DNA from: Flagellimonas marinaquae
GTDB taxonomy: Bacteria > Bacteroidota > Bacteroidia > Flavobacteriales > Flavobacteriaceae
DNA: 64,000 nucleotides
Direction: 5' to 3'
Assembly: GCF_023716465.1 (NCBI RefSeq)
Contig: NZ_CP092415.1
Span: forward strand, 833,001 to 897,000
Below are positions 1 through 9,502 of the stretch, one piece after another. Within the stretch, counting starts at the first letter, position 1. Each line of letters begins with the position of its first letter. The translations under genes and the position numbers were made by a program. The notes beneath the pieces were generated by a model. It did no database searches. It saw only the letters and a program-made list of their open reading frames with translations, and was not told the origin of the DNA.

Positions 1-2511
1 TCCGAAAATATGTACAGGATAGCCGACCTTAAAATCGGTGTTCCAATGACCTTGGAAAAATATTTAAAACACATTCCCGGAGAGGATAGAAAAAAGATCT
101 TGGAGCATATAGACAAATGCAACGAAACCAAGATATTTGAACCCTTCACCCACAGAATAAAACACAAAGATGGCAGTATACACCATTTTAAAGTCTTAGG
201 AGAGATCATTGTTAATGAACAGGGAGAAATAGATCAGATAATCGGCACCTCTCAGGATATAACGGAATTTGTGCATCAGAAACAAGAATTAATAAAAAAG
301 AACCAACAACTCAACAACGCCGAAAAAATCGCAAAAATTGGACACTGGCGCTGGTGTTTAGATACCGACACAGCCTATTGGTCGGATAACTTATATGAAA
401 TATCAGGAGTTGACAAAAACATCAAAGTTGATACCGAAGTATTTTTGAACACCATTTTCCATGAAGACAGAGAAGCCGTTAAGGCAAATATGGAAAACGC
501 TGTAGCTACAAGAAATTTTGAGCCCATTGTTTATCGTATCCAGTTAAAAGATGGAACCCTAAAAACCATTAATACCGTTGGGCAGGCTATAACGGACAGC
601 AAAGGAATGGTCCAGGAAATTCTGGGCACGTGCCAAGATATTACCGAACAAACCATAAAGGAACAAGAACTCATCTTTAAGAATCAGCAGCTCAACCTTG
701 CCGAAAAGATGGCCAAAATCGGCAACTGGAAATGGAACGCACTTACCAATGAAGTACAATGGTCGGATAACTTATACGACATCTACGGACACCCAAAAGA
801 CGCAGACTTAAGTTATGAAGTGTATTTAAACTATGTACATGAAGATGACCGACCTTTTGTGGAACGAAAGATAGGTGAAGCAGCAGAAACAGGGGTTTAC
901 GAAGACCTTAACTATCGTATCCGGTTACAAGATGGTTCCGTAAAAACCATTAAATCCACTGGAATTGTCAATGTGGCCCATGGGCAAACCATTGAAATGC
1001 TGGGCACATGCCAAGATATTACCGATCAATTCAACAAAGCTCAAGAGGTAATTCAAAAAAACCAACAAATGACCTTTGCCGAAGAACTGGCAAAAATAGG
1101 ATATTGGGAATGGGATGTAGTGAACGACCATCTTACTTGGTCCGACAACATGTACCGGATCTTTGACATGGAGGTGGGCACTCCCCTTGGTTTTGAGAAT
1201 GTGGTTGAAGCCATTCACCCCGGCGACAGGGATATGTTCCGCGCCCATGCAGAGGAATTTATTGCAGAAAAAAAGTTCAGAAAGTTCATGCACCGCATTG
1301 TTTACGATAGTGGAGCGGTAAGAACCGTTGAACTTTATGGCGAGGTGGTAACGGACAGAGCAGGAAATGTTCTAAAAATGGTTGGGATCACACAGGACAT
1401 TACAGAACAACGTATGTCCGAAATTAAGTTCCGGGGCCTATTGGATTCCGCACCGGACACAATGATCATTGTAGACACAAAAGGTCTGATACAATTGGCC
1501 AATAAACAAGCGGAAAAAATGTTCGGGTACAAGGCAACCGAACTTGTAGACCAACATGTTTCCATGCTCGTACCCAATCGTTTATGGGATACCATGGAGT
1601 ACCACGCCAACATATTTTTTAAAGACCCAAAACATACAGGACTGCCCGCTGATCTCGATTTCTATGTACAAAACAAAGCTGGTTTTCAAATACCCATACA
1701 AGTTACCCTTAGTCCTCTTGTAACCTCCGAGGGACTGTTGGTCTCCTTGGCCATTCGGGATATTACCGAACAAAAACAGAGCGCCCATCGGATTTTGGAA
1801 ACCAATAAAAGTTTAAAGGAATCCGCAAACAAGCTAAAAATCCAGAATAAGCAACTGGCCGAATTCAACCATATAACATCGCATAATCTGCGATCGCCGG
1901 TGAGCAACCTAAGTTCCCTGATCAATATTTACAAGACGGAGGACGACAGTGACCTGCGAGAGGAGCTCATAGAAAAAATGGAATCTGTTACCAATCATTT
2001 AACCTGGACTTTGGACACACTAGTAGAGTCCTTGGTAATAAAAAACAAGACCAACGTTGCCCTCGAAGAGACCATTTTTGAATCTATCCTCCAGAAGACA
2101 AAGGATATGCTCGCCGCCCAAATACTGAAGACCGAAGCAATTATTGAACATGATTTTTCCGAAGTCGAAAGCGCCATGTACAATAAAATTTATTTGGAAA
2201 GCATTTTCCTGAATCTGATCAGCAATTCGTTAAAGTATAGGGACGAGAATAGAAAACCTAAAATATTGGTGAAGTCCAAAATAGAAAATGGAAGGACCCA
2301 ACTGGAATTTCGGGACAACGGACTGGGCATCGACCTTAAAAAAAACGGACATAAATTGTTTGGATTTAGCAAGGTGTTCCATCGTAACAAGGACGCCAAA
2401 GGCGTGGGCCTTTTTCTGACCAAGGCACAAATAGACGCCATGGGCGGAAAAATTTGGGCCGAAAGCGAACCGGGCATCGGCACATCCTTTTTTGTTAACC
2501 TAAATCATTGA
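1..2511 (+). CDS. Multi-PAS sensor histidine kinase, 5'-truncated by window edge
   Basis: The reading frame is open from base 1; the first visible codons (S-E-N-M-Y-R-I) match the WSDN(L/M)Y motif that opens each later repeat, so the true start lies outside the window. Visible protein: 836 residues. It holds the end of one PAS/PAC unit, three more units of about 125 residues, each closing with a G(T/I)xQDITE-type motif, then a different PAS unit ending in IRDITEQ. After a short linker come the H-box (SHNLRSP, His at codon 628 counting from base 1), the N-box NLISNSLKYRDE, the G-box DNGLGID and GVGLFLTK. No membrane segment is visible, so the seen part is cytosolic. It autophosphorylates on His and probably passes phosphate to the receiver protein that starts 5 nt downstream. 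The ligand is unknown. Confidence 0.9.
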   Translation, partial: SENMYRIADLKIGVPMTLEKYLKHIPGEDRKKILEHIDKCNETKIFEPFTHRIKHKDGSIHHFKVLGEIIVNEQGEIDQIIGTSQDITEFVHQKQELIKKNQQLNNAEKIAKIGHWRWCLDTDTAYWSDNLYEISGVDKNIKVDTEVFLNTIFHEDREAVKANMENAVATRNFEPIVYRIQLKDGTLKTINTVGQAITDSKGMVQEILGTCQDITEQTIKEQELIFKNQQLNLAEKMAKIGNWKWNALTNEVQWSDNLYDIYGHPKDADLSYEVYLNYVHEDDRPFVERKIGEAAETGVYEDLNYRIRLQDGSVKTIKSTGIVNVAHGQTIEMLGTCQDITDQFNKAQEVIQKNQQMTFAEELAKIGYWEWDVVNDHLTWSDNMYRIFDMEVGTPLGFENVVEAIHPGDRDMFRAHAEEFIAEKKFRKFMHRIVYDSGAVRTVELYGEVVTDRAGNVLKMVGITQDITEQRMSEIKFRGLLDSAPDTMIIVDTKGLIQLANKQAEKMFGYKATELVDQHVSMLVPNRLWDTMEYHANIFFKDPKHTGLPADLDFYVQNKAGFQIPIQVTLSPLVTSEGLLVSLAIRDITEQKQSAHRILETNKSLKESANKLKIQNKQLAEFNHITSHNLRSPVSNLSSLINIYKTEDDSDLREELIEKMESVTNHLTWTLDTLVESLVIKNKTNVALEETIFESILQKTKDMLAAQILKTEAIIEHDFSEVESAMYNKIYLESIFLNLISNSLKYRDENRKPKILVKSKIENGRTQLEFRDNGLGIDLKKNGHKLFGFSKVFHRNKDAKGVGLFLTKAQIDAMGGKIWAESEPGIGTSFFVNLNH

Positions 2512-2516
2512 CCCCC

Positions 2517-2915
2517 ATGAAACCTATCAATGTATGTATAGTCGACGACGATGATATCTATCAATTTACCATGAAGGTGACCATAAGAAACATCCCTACG
2601 GTAAAATCTACCCAAGTTTTTACCGACGGCGCCCAAGCACTCGAATATATCATCAACAATAAAAATGATAAGGATGCACTGCCCGATATTATTTTTCTGG
2701 ACATCAACATGCCTGTAATGGATGGGTTCCAGTTTATGGATGAATTCGTTGATCTACTGCCAAAGCTGAACAAACCCATACAGGTATATCTTGTATCCTC
2801 TTCCATTGACCCTAAAGACATCCGCAAGGCCAAAAGAAACGATGCCATTACCGATTATTTGATCAAACCGCTAAAATCGGAACAGGTAAAAAACATCCTG
2901 ACCCAATTCAAATAA
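2517..2915 (+). CDS. CheY-like single-domain response regulator
   Basis: A 132-residue stand-alone receiver domain. The acidic cluster VDDDD lies near the N-terminus, the phospho-acceptor is Asp62 in FLDINMP, a Ser-rich strand (LVSSS) stands where the switch Ser/Thr is expected, and the conserved Lys is in YLIKPL. There is no output domain. I chose ATG 2517 rather than the in-frame TTG at 2508, which would overlap the kinase stop and add three residues before the conserved start. The 5-nt gap to the kinase gene shows co-transcription, and the pair most likely form one two-component or phosphorelay unit. Downstream targets cannot be told from sequence. Confidence 0.9.
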   Translation: MKPINVCIVDDDDIYQFTMKVTIRNIPTVKSTQVFTDGAQALEYIINNKNDKDALPDIIFLDINMPVMDGFQFMDEFVDLLPKLNKPIQVYLVSSSIDPKDIRKAKRNDAITDYLIKPLKSEQVKNILTQFK

Positions 2916-3035
2916 ACTCAATTTTCCTTTTTTTTATAGAACTAAATTGTTGTTAAACCACAAACAATGTGTTAGGTAGGAGCAATTCATACGTCTAACC
3001 TGCCTCAAAACCTATGTTAAAACGCCAAAAACCAT

Positions 3036-3043
3036 TACTTTTG
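3036..3043 (+). promoter_or_regulatory. Candidate -7 element for the sigma-factor gene
   Basis: TACTTTTG matches the Bacteroidota -7 consensus TAnnTTTG and lies 17 nt before the ATG at 3060. No good TTG is seen at the expected -33 distance, so support is partial. Confidence 0.4.
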
Positions 3044-3059
3044 GTTATTCGATAGGAAT

Positions 3060-3614
3060 ATGACCAAACATAAACTTCAACCGGACACTTGGGTAGATCA
3101 ATATGCGGATTACCTCTTTAACTATGCAGTATCCCGTGTAAGCGACACAGAAATTGCAAAGGATTTGGTTCAGGAGACCTTTTTTGCAGGTCTTAATTCA
3201 GCTAAAAACTACAAGGGCGATGCTGCCGAGCGAACTTGGTTGGTGTCCATCCTAAAACGAAAGGTTATAGACCACTACCGAAAAATCAATTCAAAAAAAG
3301 GCAAAGCAGAAGTACGTATAAATTATAGTTCCGATACCGATGCTGAAGGTGATTGGCTGGAACAGCAGGTAGCCGACCCTTACAGTAAAGACGGCGACAA
3401 TGTACTTGAGAACGAGGAATTGGGTGATGCACTACAAGATTGTATATCCAAATTACCCCAAAAACAAGCGTTGGTTTTTAGCATGAAAACCATACAGGGC
3501 ATGAGCACGGAAGATGTTTGTAATGAATTGGGTATAAATCCGTCCAACTTATGGGTAATGATCCATAGGGCAAGAACTGCATTAATGGGTTGTTTAAACG
3601 AAAATTGGTTTTAG
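3060..3614 (+). CDS. RNA polymerase sigma factor, ECF-type
   Basis: A 184-residue sigma-70-family protein with region 2 (DLVQETFFAGLNS, then RTWLVSILKRKVIDHYRK) and region 4 (LPQKQALVFSMKTIQG... EDVCNELGINPSNLWVMIHRAR), joined by an acidic linker. Size and layout fit extracytoplasmic-function sigma factors. It would direct RNA polymerase to a small regulon. The gene two bases downstream encodes a small Cys-rich protein on the same transcript that could be a partner or anti-sigma factor. No typical FecR or transmembrane anti-sigma gene is adjacent. Confidence 0.88.
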   Translation: MTKHKLQPDTWVDQYADYLFNYAVSRVSDTEIAKDLVQETFFAGLNSAKNYKGDAAERTWLVSILKRKVIDHYRKINSKKGKAEVRINYSSDTDAEGDWLEQQVADPYSKDGDNVLENEELGDALQDCISKLPQKQALVFSMKTIQGMSTEDVCNELGINPSNLWVMIHRARTALMGCLNENWF

Positions 3615-3616
3615 CT

Positions 3617-3850
3617 ATGAAGATTTCATGTGAGGAAGCACAGGGCATCTGCGATAAATCCCAATACAAGGAAGCAAGTTTTTGGGATATTATCAAGTTG
3701 CGCTTTCACCTGTTTACCTGCAAAGTATGCAAAGGATATTCCAAGAAGAACAACGAACTGACCTCGCTTTGCGATAGGGCCGGACTTACTGTATTGTCCG
3801 AAGAAGACAAGGAAAAAATGAAAAGGGACCTGGAAAAAAAGAATGCCTAA
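3617..3850 (+). CDS. Small Cys-rich protein, possible zinc-finger anti-sigma factor
   Basis: A 77-residue protein with Cys at ISC, GIC, and a C-x2-C in FTCKVC preceded by His (FHLFTCKVC), an arrangement like the H-x3-C-x2-C of zinc-binding anti-sigma factors. A further Cys is in SLCDRAG. The rest is charged and helical, with no clear transmembrane segment. ATG 3617 was preferred over the in-frame TTG at 3590, which would overlap the sigma gene. It starts 2 nt after the sigma stop, so translation is likely coupled. The anti-sigma role is inferred from context and Cys spacing only. Its TAA overlaps the convergent UbiA-like gene's stop by 4 nt. Confidence 0.7.
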   Translation: MKISCEEAQGICDKSQYKEASFWDIIKLRFHLFTCKVCKGYSKKNNELTSLCDRAGLTVLSEEDKEKMKRDLEKKNA

Positions 3851-4671
3851 CCGTATCTTTCCGAAAGCCAAAGCAGACCCAACCAAAAAATAGGGATTGC
3901 TTCTATCCAGAACATTACAAAATACTTGGAACGCATTTTTTTACCCATCTGCAAAACAAAAATCAATATTGCGACCAGTATCAGTCTGAGGGCTATTTCC
4001 TCGCTTTTCAGGTTGTCCTTTAAAAATGTGATCATAAAGAAAACTAAGGACAATATAGTTCCCAAGCGCCGGGTATTGCGTTCACCCAATAGTTGTGGTA
4101 AGGTTCTCAAACTCTTGTGGTCCCATTGTAAATCGCGGATTTCAAACGGTAGAATAAGAATCAAGACCAAAAGCATCCTCTGGATAAATGTAACTGCAAA
4201 ATCCCAATCCAAGGGCATATCGGCATCCAAAACCGGCAGCAAGACCGTGAATCCGGCCCAAACAAAGGCCACAATATACACTTTAAGACCAGCTAAATTC
4301 CTTAAGTTCCTGGCCCTGGGCAATAAAGGAACTGCATAAAGTACGGACAATACCGCAAGACAAATGGTTGCCACCCATATTTTGGCATCCAATCGCATCA
4401 GAAAAAGAATGGCCATACCGAACGACAAAAAACTAAAAACCTGGATAAGCTTGTGGTACGCATTGGATACGATTATATACTTATAGGCCTCTACCCCATA
4501 TTTTATAAAGTTGTAACAAACTATCACACTAAAAAAAATAAAGCCCAAAAGATATATATCGGTAGAGCTGCCCATCAAATAAAATGTTGCCCCGGCCATA
4601 GAAATAACCGAAACGGCCACATGGATACTGGCATCGAGATAAAAGTCGAATATAGCTTTTAAGGTTCGCAT
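3847..4671 (-). CDS. UbiA-like polytopic membrane protein
   Basis: A 274-residue, very hydrophobic protein with about eight membrane segments. The C-terminal half has [11 protein letters not shown] followed by LRTLPQLLG, resembling the second Asp-rich loop and the following TLP...G of UbiA prenyltransferases. The first Asp motif (N-D-x2-D-x3-D in active enzymes) is replaced by YNFIKYGVE, so canonical catalysis is doubtful. ATG 4671 is used instead of the TTG one codon upstream. It is transcribed away from gcvP. Function unknown: a diverged prenyltransferase or a membrane protein sharing that fold. Confidence 0.75.
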   Translation of the reverse strand: MRTLKAIFDFYLDASIHVAVSVISMAGATFYLMGSSTDIYLLGFIFFSVIVCYNFIKYGVEAYKYIIVSNAYHKLIQVFSFLSFGMAILFLMRLDAKIWVATICLAVLSVLYAVPLLPRARNLRNLAGLKVYIVAFVWAGFTVLLPVLDADMPLDWDFAVTFIQRMLLVLILILPFEIRDLQWDHKSLRTLPQLLGERNTRRLGTILSLVFFMITFLKDNLKSEEIALRLILVAILIFVLQMGKKMRSKYFVMFWIEAIPIFWLGLLWLSERYG

Positions 4672-4743
4672 CAAATCATTGTCGCTTCTATTTCACTCAA
4701 GGTTAATTTGTGGTTAACAACTTTGTTCCCGCGATATTCAAAA

Positions 4744-4777
4744 TTGACCATTTTCATCGAATTTATCCCTAATTTTG
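4744..4777 (+). promoter_or_regulatory. Candidate gcvP promoter
   Basis: TTG at 4744-4746 and TAATTTTG at 4770-4777, with 23 nt between, fit the Bacteroidota -33/-7 pattern (TTG-N17-23-TAnnTTTG). The predicted start of transcription is about 15 nt before ATG 4798. No glycine-riboswitch fold was recognised in the short leader. Confidence 0.5.
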
Positions 4778-4797
4778 TGCACTTTATTGGATTGAAC

Positions 4798-7650
4798 ATG
4801 AACACAGAGGTTTTTGCTGCCAGGCACATTGGCATTACAGAAAAGGACTTGCCCCACATGCTCGAAACTATTGGGGTCAATAGTATGGATCAACTCATTT
4901 ATGAGACTATCCCCGATGACATCAAATTAAAAAAGACACTTGATCTTCCCGAAGGGATAAGTGAACACGAATTCCTGAGCCACCTTCACCAACTGGCCGA
5001 AAAGAACAAGGTTTTTAAAAGTTATATCGGGCTGGGATACCATGAAACCTTGACACCATCGGTGATCAAACGAAATATATTGGAAAACCCGGGGTGGTAC
5101 ACCGCTTACACGCCTTATCAGGCCGAGATTGCCCAAGGAAGACTGGAAGCATTGCTTAACTTCCAGACCATGGTTTCCGACCTAACCGGAATGGAAATTG
5201 CCAATGCCTCGCTTTTGGACGAAAGTACCGCTGCGGCCGAAGCGATGACCATGTTGTTTGAATTGCGCAGTCGTCCCCAGAAAAAAGAACAAGTAAGCAA
5301 GTTCTTTGTATCCGAAGAGATTTTGCCGCAAACATTGAGCTTGCTCAAAACGCGGGCTATACCTTTAGGTATAGAATTGGTAGTGGGCAACCATGAAACT
5401 TTTCAATTTTCCGATGATTTTTATGGCGCTATGTTACAGTATCCCGGAAAATACGGTCAGGTCCATGATTATGCATCCTTTGTGGAAAATGCAAAAGCCA
5501 AGGATATAAAAGTGGCCGTTGCCGCCGATATTCTAAGTTTGGTTATGCTGACCCCTCCCGGAGAATGGGGCGTAGATGCCGTGGTGGGAACTACACAACG
5601 CTTTGGTATCCCCTTGGGTTACGGAGGACCGCACGCTGCTTTTTTTGCCACCAAAGAAGAATATAAGAGAAGTATCCCGGGCCGTATAATCGGTGTTACC
5701 AAAGATACTGATGGTAACCGTGCCTTGCGTATGGCATTACAAACAAGGGAACAACATATTAAAAGGGACAAGGCCACCTCCAATATTTGTACCGCCCAAG
5801 TACTATTGGCCGTAATGGCCGGGATGTACGCCGTTTATCACGGACCGGATGGATTAAAATACATCGCCGAAAAAGTACACGGCTATACTAAAAAATTGGC
5901 CAAAAGTCTGGAAGCTTATGGGTTTGACCAAGTAAACTCTTCCTATTTTGACACTGTACAAGTAAAAGTCAAAAACACAAAGCGCCTTAAAGAGCTTGCC
6001 GAGAAGAAAGGCATCAACCTATTTTATGTAGATGGGGAAACTGTGTCCGTTTCGATGAATGAATCCGTTTCGGAATCGGATTTGAACACATTGATATCTT
6101 GTTTCCTTGAATCACACAATTTACAGGAAAAGTCTTTAAAAGACTTAGAATTGGACGATGCCATTCCGGCCGGTCTTCAAAGAAAAGCTCCATTTATGGA
6201 GCATGAAGTCTTCAACTCCTATCATTCAGAAACCGAGTTGATGCGCTACATCAAAAAATTGGAGCGTAAGGATTTGGCACTGAACCACTCCATGATTTCC
6301 TTGGGTAGCTGCACTATGAAGCTCAATGCTGCTTCGGAAATGCTACCATTAAGTTGGCCACAATGGGGCAATATCCATCCCTTTGTCCCACTGGATCAGG
6401 CACAAGGCTATCAAGAAGTTCTTCAATCCTTGGAGGAACAACTGAACGTTATTACAGGTTTCGCTGCCACATCACTACAACCTAACTCGGGAGCCCAAGG
6501 TGAATATGCCGGCTTAATGGTCATACGCGCTTACCACGAATCTCGTGGCGAAGGACACCGTAATATCTGTATTATTCCGGCGTCTGCACATGGCACCAAC
6601 CCTGCTTCTGCCGTAATGGCCGGAATGAAAGTGGTGGTGACCAAAACAGATGACCAAGGAAATATTGATGTAACCGACTTGGAGGAAAAAGTGGTTAAAC
6701 ATGCCGAAAACCTTGCAGCCTTAATGGTAACCTACCCTTCCACCCATGGGGTTTTTGAATCATCCATAAAACAGATCACCAAACTGATACACGACCACGG
6801 TGGTCAAGTTTACATGGATGGTGCCAACATGAACGCTCAAGTAGGCTTGACCAATCCGGCCACCATAGGTGCAGATGTATGCCACTTAAACTTACACAAA
6901 ACATTTGCCATTCCACACGGTGGCGGTGGGCCCGGAGTTGGGCCAATTTGCGTAGCTGAACAATTAAAACCGTTCTTACCGTCCAATCCCGTGGTTAAAA
7001 CGGGTGGAAAAGATGCTATTACCGCCATATCCGCAGCTCCATGGGGCAGCTCATTGGTATGTTTGATTTCCTATGGGTATATTAAAATGTTGGGAGCCGA
7101 AGGTTTGACCAATGCTACTAAAGCTGCTATTTTGAATGCCAACTACATAAAGGACCGATTAAAAGGAAAATTCGATGTTCTTTATGCCGGTGAACGGGGC
7201 CGAGCTGCACATGAGATGATCGTGGATTGTCGTCCGTTTAAAGCCAATGGCATAGAAGTTACCGATATCGCAAAGCGATTGATAGACTATGGCTTCCATG
7301 CCCCAACGGTATCGTTCCCTGTAGCCGGCACTTTAATGATAGAGCCAACAGAAAGTGAAAGCCTGGCAGAACTCGATAAATTCTGCGACGCCATGCTTTC
7401 CATAAGGCAAGAGATCGATGAGGCCACAGCTGGAGAGCCCAACAACGTACTAAAAAATGCACCCCACACGCTTGGTATGCTAACCAACGATTCTTGGGAT
7501 TTTCCCTATTCCAGAGAAAAAGCCGCCTATCCGTTGACCTATGTTGCCGAAAATAAGTTTTGGCCTAGTATTAGAAGAACCGATGAAGCTTTTGGGGATC
7601 GTAATTTAATTTGTACCTGTGCACCGATTGAAGAATACATGGAGGCTTAA
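4798..7650 (+). CDS. gcvP: Glycine dehydrogenase (decarboxylating), P protein of the glycine cleavage system
   Basis: A 950-residue protein, the usual length of the fused bacterial P protein. It decarboxylates glycine with pyridoxal phosphate and moves the aminomethyl group to the lipoyl arm of H protein. The PLP lysine is Lys701 in [15 protein letters not shown]. Other family hallmarks include [13 protein letters not shown], the [11 protein letters not shown] loop and LGSCTMKLN. The N-terminus (FAARHIGI) begins at ATG 4798; an upstream in-frame extension to 4708 crosses the promoter and is not family-like. gcvT and gcvH are not in the window, a common split in this phylum. A strong terminator follows. 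Confidence 0.97.
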   Translation: MNTEVFAARHIGITEKDLPHMLETIGVNSMDQLIYETIPDDIKLKKTLDLPEGISEHEFLSHLHQLAEKNKVFKSYIGLGYHETLTPSVIKRNILENPGWYTAYTPYQAEIAQGRLEALLNFQTMVSDLTGMEIANASLLDESTAAAEAMTMLFELRSRPQKKEQVSKFFVSEEILPQTLSLLKTRAIPLGIELVVGNHETFQFSDDFYGAMLQYPGKYGQVHDYASFVENAKAKDIKVAVAADILSLVMLTPPGEWGVDAVVGTTQRFGIPLGYGGPHAAFFATKEEYKRSIPGRIIGVTKDTDGNRALRMALQTREQHIKRDKATSNICTAQVLLAVMAGMYAVYHGPDGLKYIAEKVHGYTKKLAKSLEAYGFDQVNSSYFDTVQVKVKNTKRLKELAEKKGINLFYVDGETVSVSMNESVSESDLNTLISCFLESHNLQEKSLKDLELDDAIPAGLQRKAPFMEHEVFNSYHSETELMRYIKKLERKDLALNHSMISLGSCTMKLNAASEMLPLSWPQWGNIHPFVPLDQAQGYQEVLQSLEEQLNVITGFAATSLQPNSGAQGEYAGLMVIRAYHESRGEGHRNICIIPASAHGTNPASAVMAGMKVVVTKTDDQGNIDVTDLEEKVVKHAENLAALMVTYPSTHGVFESSIKQITKLIHDHGGQVYMDGANMNAQVGLTNPATIGADVCHLNLHKTFAIPHGGGGPGVGPICVAEQLKPFLPSNPVVKTGGKDAITAISAAPWGSSLVCLISYGYIKMLGAEGLTNATKAAILNANYIKDRLKGKFDVLYAGERGRAAHEMIVDCRPFKANGIEVTDIAKRLIDYGFHAPTVSFPVAGTLMIEPTESESLAELDKFCDAMLSIRQEIDEATAGEPNNVLKNAPHTLGMLTNDSWDFPYSREKAAYPLTYVAENKFWPSIRRTDEAFGDRNLICTCAPIEEYMEA

Positions 7651-7674
7651 AAACCTCGATGAGCATTGATGTAT

Positions 7675-7708
7675 AGCCCTGAAGACGTTATTCCTTCAGG
7701 GCTTTTTT
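7675..7708 (+). terminator. Rho-independent terminator of gcvP
   Basis: Stem AGCCCTGAAG (7675-7684) pairs with CTTCAGGGCT (7694-7703) and is followed by a T run. Confidence 0.85.
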
Positions 7709-7750
7709 GATTCCAATAAAGTTCCAGAACGGGACTGGGCATTGTAAGAT

Positions 7751-7770
7751 TTATTATGCATGCATAATAA
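7751..7770. promoter_or_regulatory. Perfect 20-bp palindrome upstream of ketoacyl-ACP synthase III gene
   Basis: TTATTATGCATGCATAATAA reads the same on both strands and ends 41 nt before the ATG at 7812. Position and symmetry suit an operator for a dimeric regulator. No regulator gene is adjacent, and no clean TAnnTTTG element was found in this gap. Confidence 0.45.
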
Positions 7771-7811
7771 AAAACATACAATGATGTATCTTAGATTAAA
7801 TTATCCTCAGC

Positions 7812-8870
7812 ATGAAAATAGGCATATCCGGAACAGGAAGTTACATCCCCTCCATCATTACTACAAACGAAGCATTTTTGGAACATGCATTTTTAGAAAC
7901 GGACGGTTCTAAATTTGAACAGCCCAATACGGTTATCGTAGAAAAATTCAAGGCCATAACCGGAATTAAGGCAAGGCGTTATGCAAAACCGGAATTAAAA
8001 ACCTCCGATATTGGTTTTTTGGCCGCAGAAAAAGCGGTCCAAAATGCAGGAATCGACAAGGAAGAACTGGACTACATTATTTTTGCCCATAATTTTGGAG
8101 ATCTTACTGCTGGCAAGACCCAAAGTGATATGTTGCCAAGCTTGGCTTCGAGGGTAAAACATCTTTTACGCATTAAAAACCCCAAATGTGTTGCCTACGA
8201 TCTTATTTATGGTTGTCCCGGTTGGGTTGAAGGAATAATTCAGGCAACCGCCTTCATCAAAAGTGGAATGGCCAAAAAATGTTTGGTTATTGGGGGCGAA
8301 ACGCTTTCCAGGGTTATCGATCCACACGACCGCGACAGCATGATCTTTGCCGATGGTGCAGGAGCCGCCATTCTTGAAGCCGATGCTCCTTCGGGGGAAA
8401 TTCTTGCCCACGCATCGGAAACATATGCCAATGAGGAGGCTTACTACCTAAATTTTGACAAGTCCAACAATCCAGAGCAGAACCAGAACACCAGGTTTAT
8501 AAAAATGCAAGGGCGTAAAATTTACGAATTTGGCTGCATCAATGTACCCAAGGCTATGGCCGAATGTCTGGAAAAGAGCGGCATGGATATTGACAACGTA
8601 AAAAAAATCTTCATCCATCAGGCCAACGAAAAAATGGACGAAGCCATAATTAAGCGCTTTTACAAAAGCTATGGCAAAGGTGTTCCAGAGAATATTATGC
8701 CCATGAGCATTCACGAATTGGGAAACAGTTCCGTGGCCACCATTCCCACTTTATACGACATGGTCCTTCAGGGCAATCTCCCAGGGCATGATCTACAAAA
8801 AGGGGATGTTATCATGTTTGCCGGTGTTGGTGCCGGAATGAACATCAATGCCATTGTTTATCGGTATTGA
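7812..8870 (+). CDS. 3-oxoacyl-ACP synthase III family protein (FabH-like)
   Basis: A 352-residue thiolase-fold enzyme. The catalytic triad is visible: Cys135 in IYGCPGW, His in FIHQAN, and Asn in HELGNSS. FabH-type enzymes condense an acyl-CoA starter with malonyl-ACP. It is longer than housekeeping FabH (about 320-335) and carries GCPGW where standard FabH has a CxGF-like motif, so a specialised starter or product is possible. It has its own upstream region, with a 20-bp palindrome, and is followed by a methyltransferase and a glycosyltransferase on the same strand. Whether these three act together is not shown by the sequence. Confidence 0.88.
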   Translation: MKIGISGTGSYIPSIITTNEAFLEHAFLETDGSKFEQPNTVIVEKFKAITGIKARRYAKPELKTSDIGFLAAEKAVQNAGIDKEELDYIIFAHNFGDLTAGKTQSDMLPSLASRVKHLLRIKNPKCVAYDLIYGCPGWVEGIIQATAFIKSGMAKKCLVIGGETLSRVIDPHDRDSMIFADGAGAAILEADAPSGEILAHASETYANEEAYYLNFDKSNNPEQNQNTRFIKMQGRKIYEFGCINVPKAMAECLEKSGMDIDNVKKIFIHQANEKMDEAIIKRFYKSYGKGVPENIMPMSIHELGNSSVATIPTLYDMVLQGNLPGHDLQKGDVIMFAGVGAGMNINAIVYRY

Positions 8871-8940
8871 TCTCATCACAAAATCGATCTAACGTAAAAG
8901 TAATTTGGGAATTGTTATTTGTTTTTTGGAATTTTAGCCC

Positions 8941-9462
8941 ATGTACGAAAACAACTTTCCCAATAAACGTTACAGGCATACCCTCGAGTTTTTGCAAAAA
9001 CACGTTGACCCTGCCGAATCAATTTTAGACCTGGGGGTGGATAATCCTTTTTCGGAGATAATGAGGGCCAACGGGTTTCAGGTGGAAAATACAAAAGGTG
9101 AAGATTTGGATGTGGACTTCAGCCGGGTTGTCCAATCGGATGCGGATGCAGTGACCGCTTTTGAAATATTTGAACATTTAGTGGCTCCTTTTAATGTTCT
9201 AAGGGAAATCAAAGCCAAAAAATTGATTGCAAGCATACCCATGCGATTATGGTTCTCCCCTGCGTATCGCAGTAAAACCGACCCATGGGACAGGCATTAT
9301 CATGAGTTTGAAGATTGGCAGTTTGATTGGCTGTTGGAAAAATCGGGTTGGCACATTAAAGACGCTGCCAAATGGACAAACCCTACCAAAAAAATTGGGA
9401 TTAGACCGATTCTTAGATACTTCACCGACCGATACTATATTGTGTACGCCGAAAGACCTTAA
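8941..9462 (+). CDS. SAM-dependent methyltransferase-like protein (class I fold)
   Basis: A 173-residue protein with ILDLGVDNPF in the place of the SAM-binding glycine-rich loop, and AVTAFEIFEHL resembling the post-motif of class I methyltransferases. Motif I is degenerate (one Gly instead of GxGxG), so activity is uncertain. The C-terminal half is rich in Trp and Tyr. The gene lies 70 nt after the KASIII gene and 40 nt before a family 2 glycosyltransferase, so lipid or glycan modification is plausible but inferred. Confidence 0.7.
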   Translation: MYENNFPNKRYRHTLEFLQKHVDPAESILDLGVDNPFSEIMRANGFQVENTKGEDLDVDFSRVVQSDADAVTAFEIFEHLVAPFNVLREIKAKKLIASIPMRLWFSPAYRSKTDPWDRHYHEFEDWQFDWLLEKSGWHIKDAAKWTNPTKKIGIRPILRYFTDRYYIVYAERP

Positions 9463-9502
9463 TGCAACTTGGGATTATACCCACGATTATAGAACATAGC
9501 CC

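Noticed and set aside
559..2483. Several long minus-strand open frames inside the PAS kinase gene
   Set aside because: Shadow frames of a clearly coding plus strand; no family features and no start signals.
4672..4797. Possible glycine riboswitch upstream of gcvP
   Set aside because: The gap is short, already holds a promoter close to the start, and shows no conserved riboswitch core.
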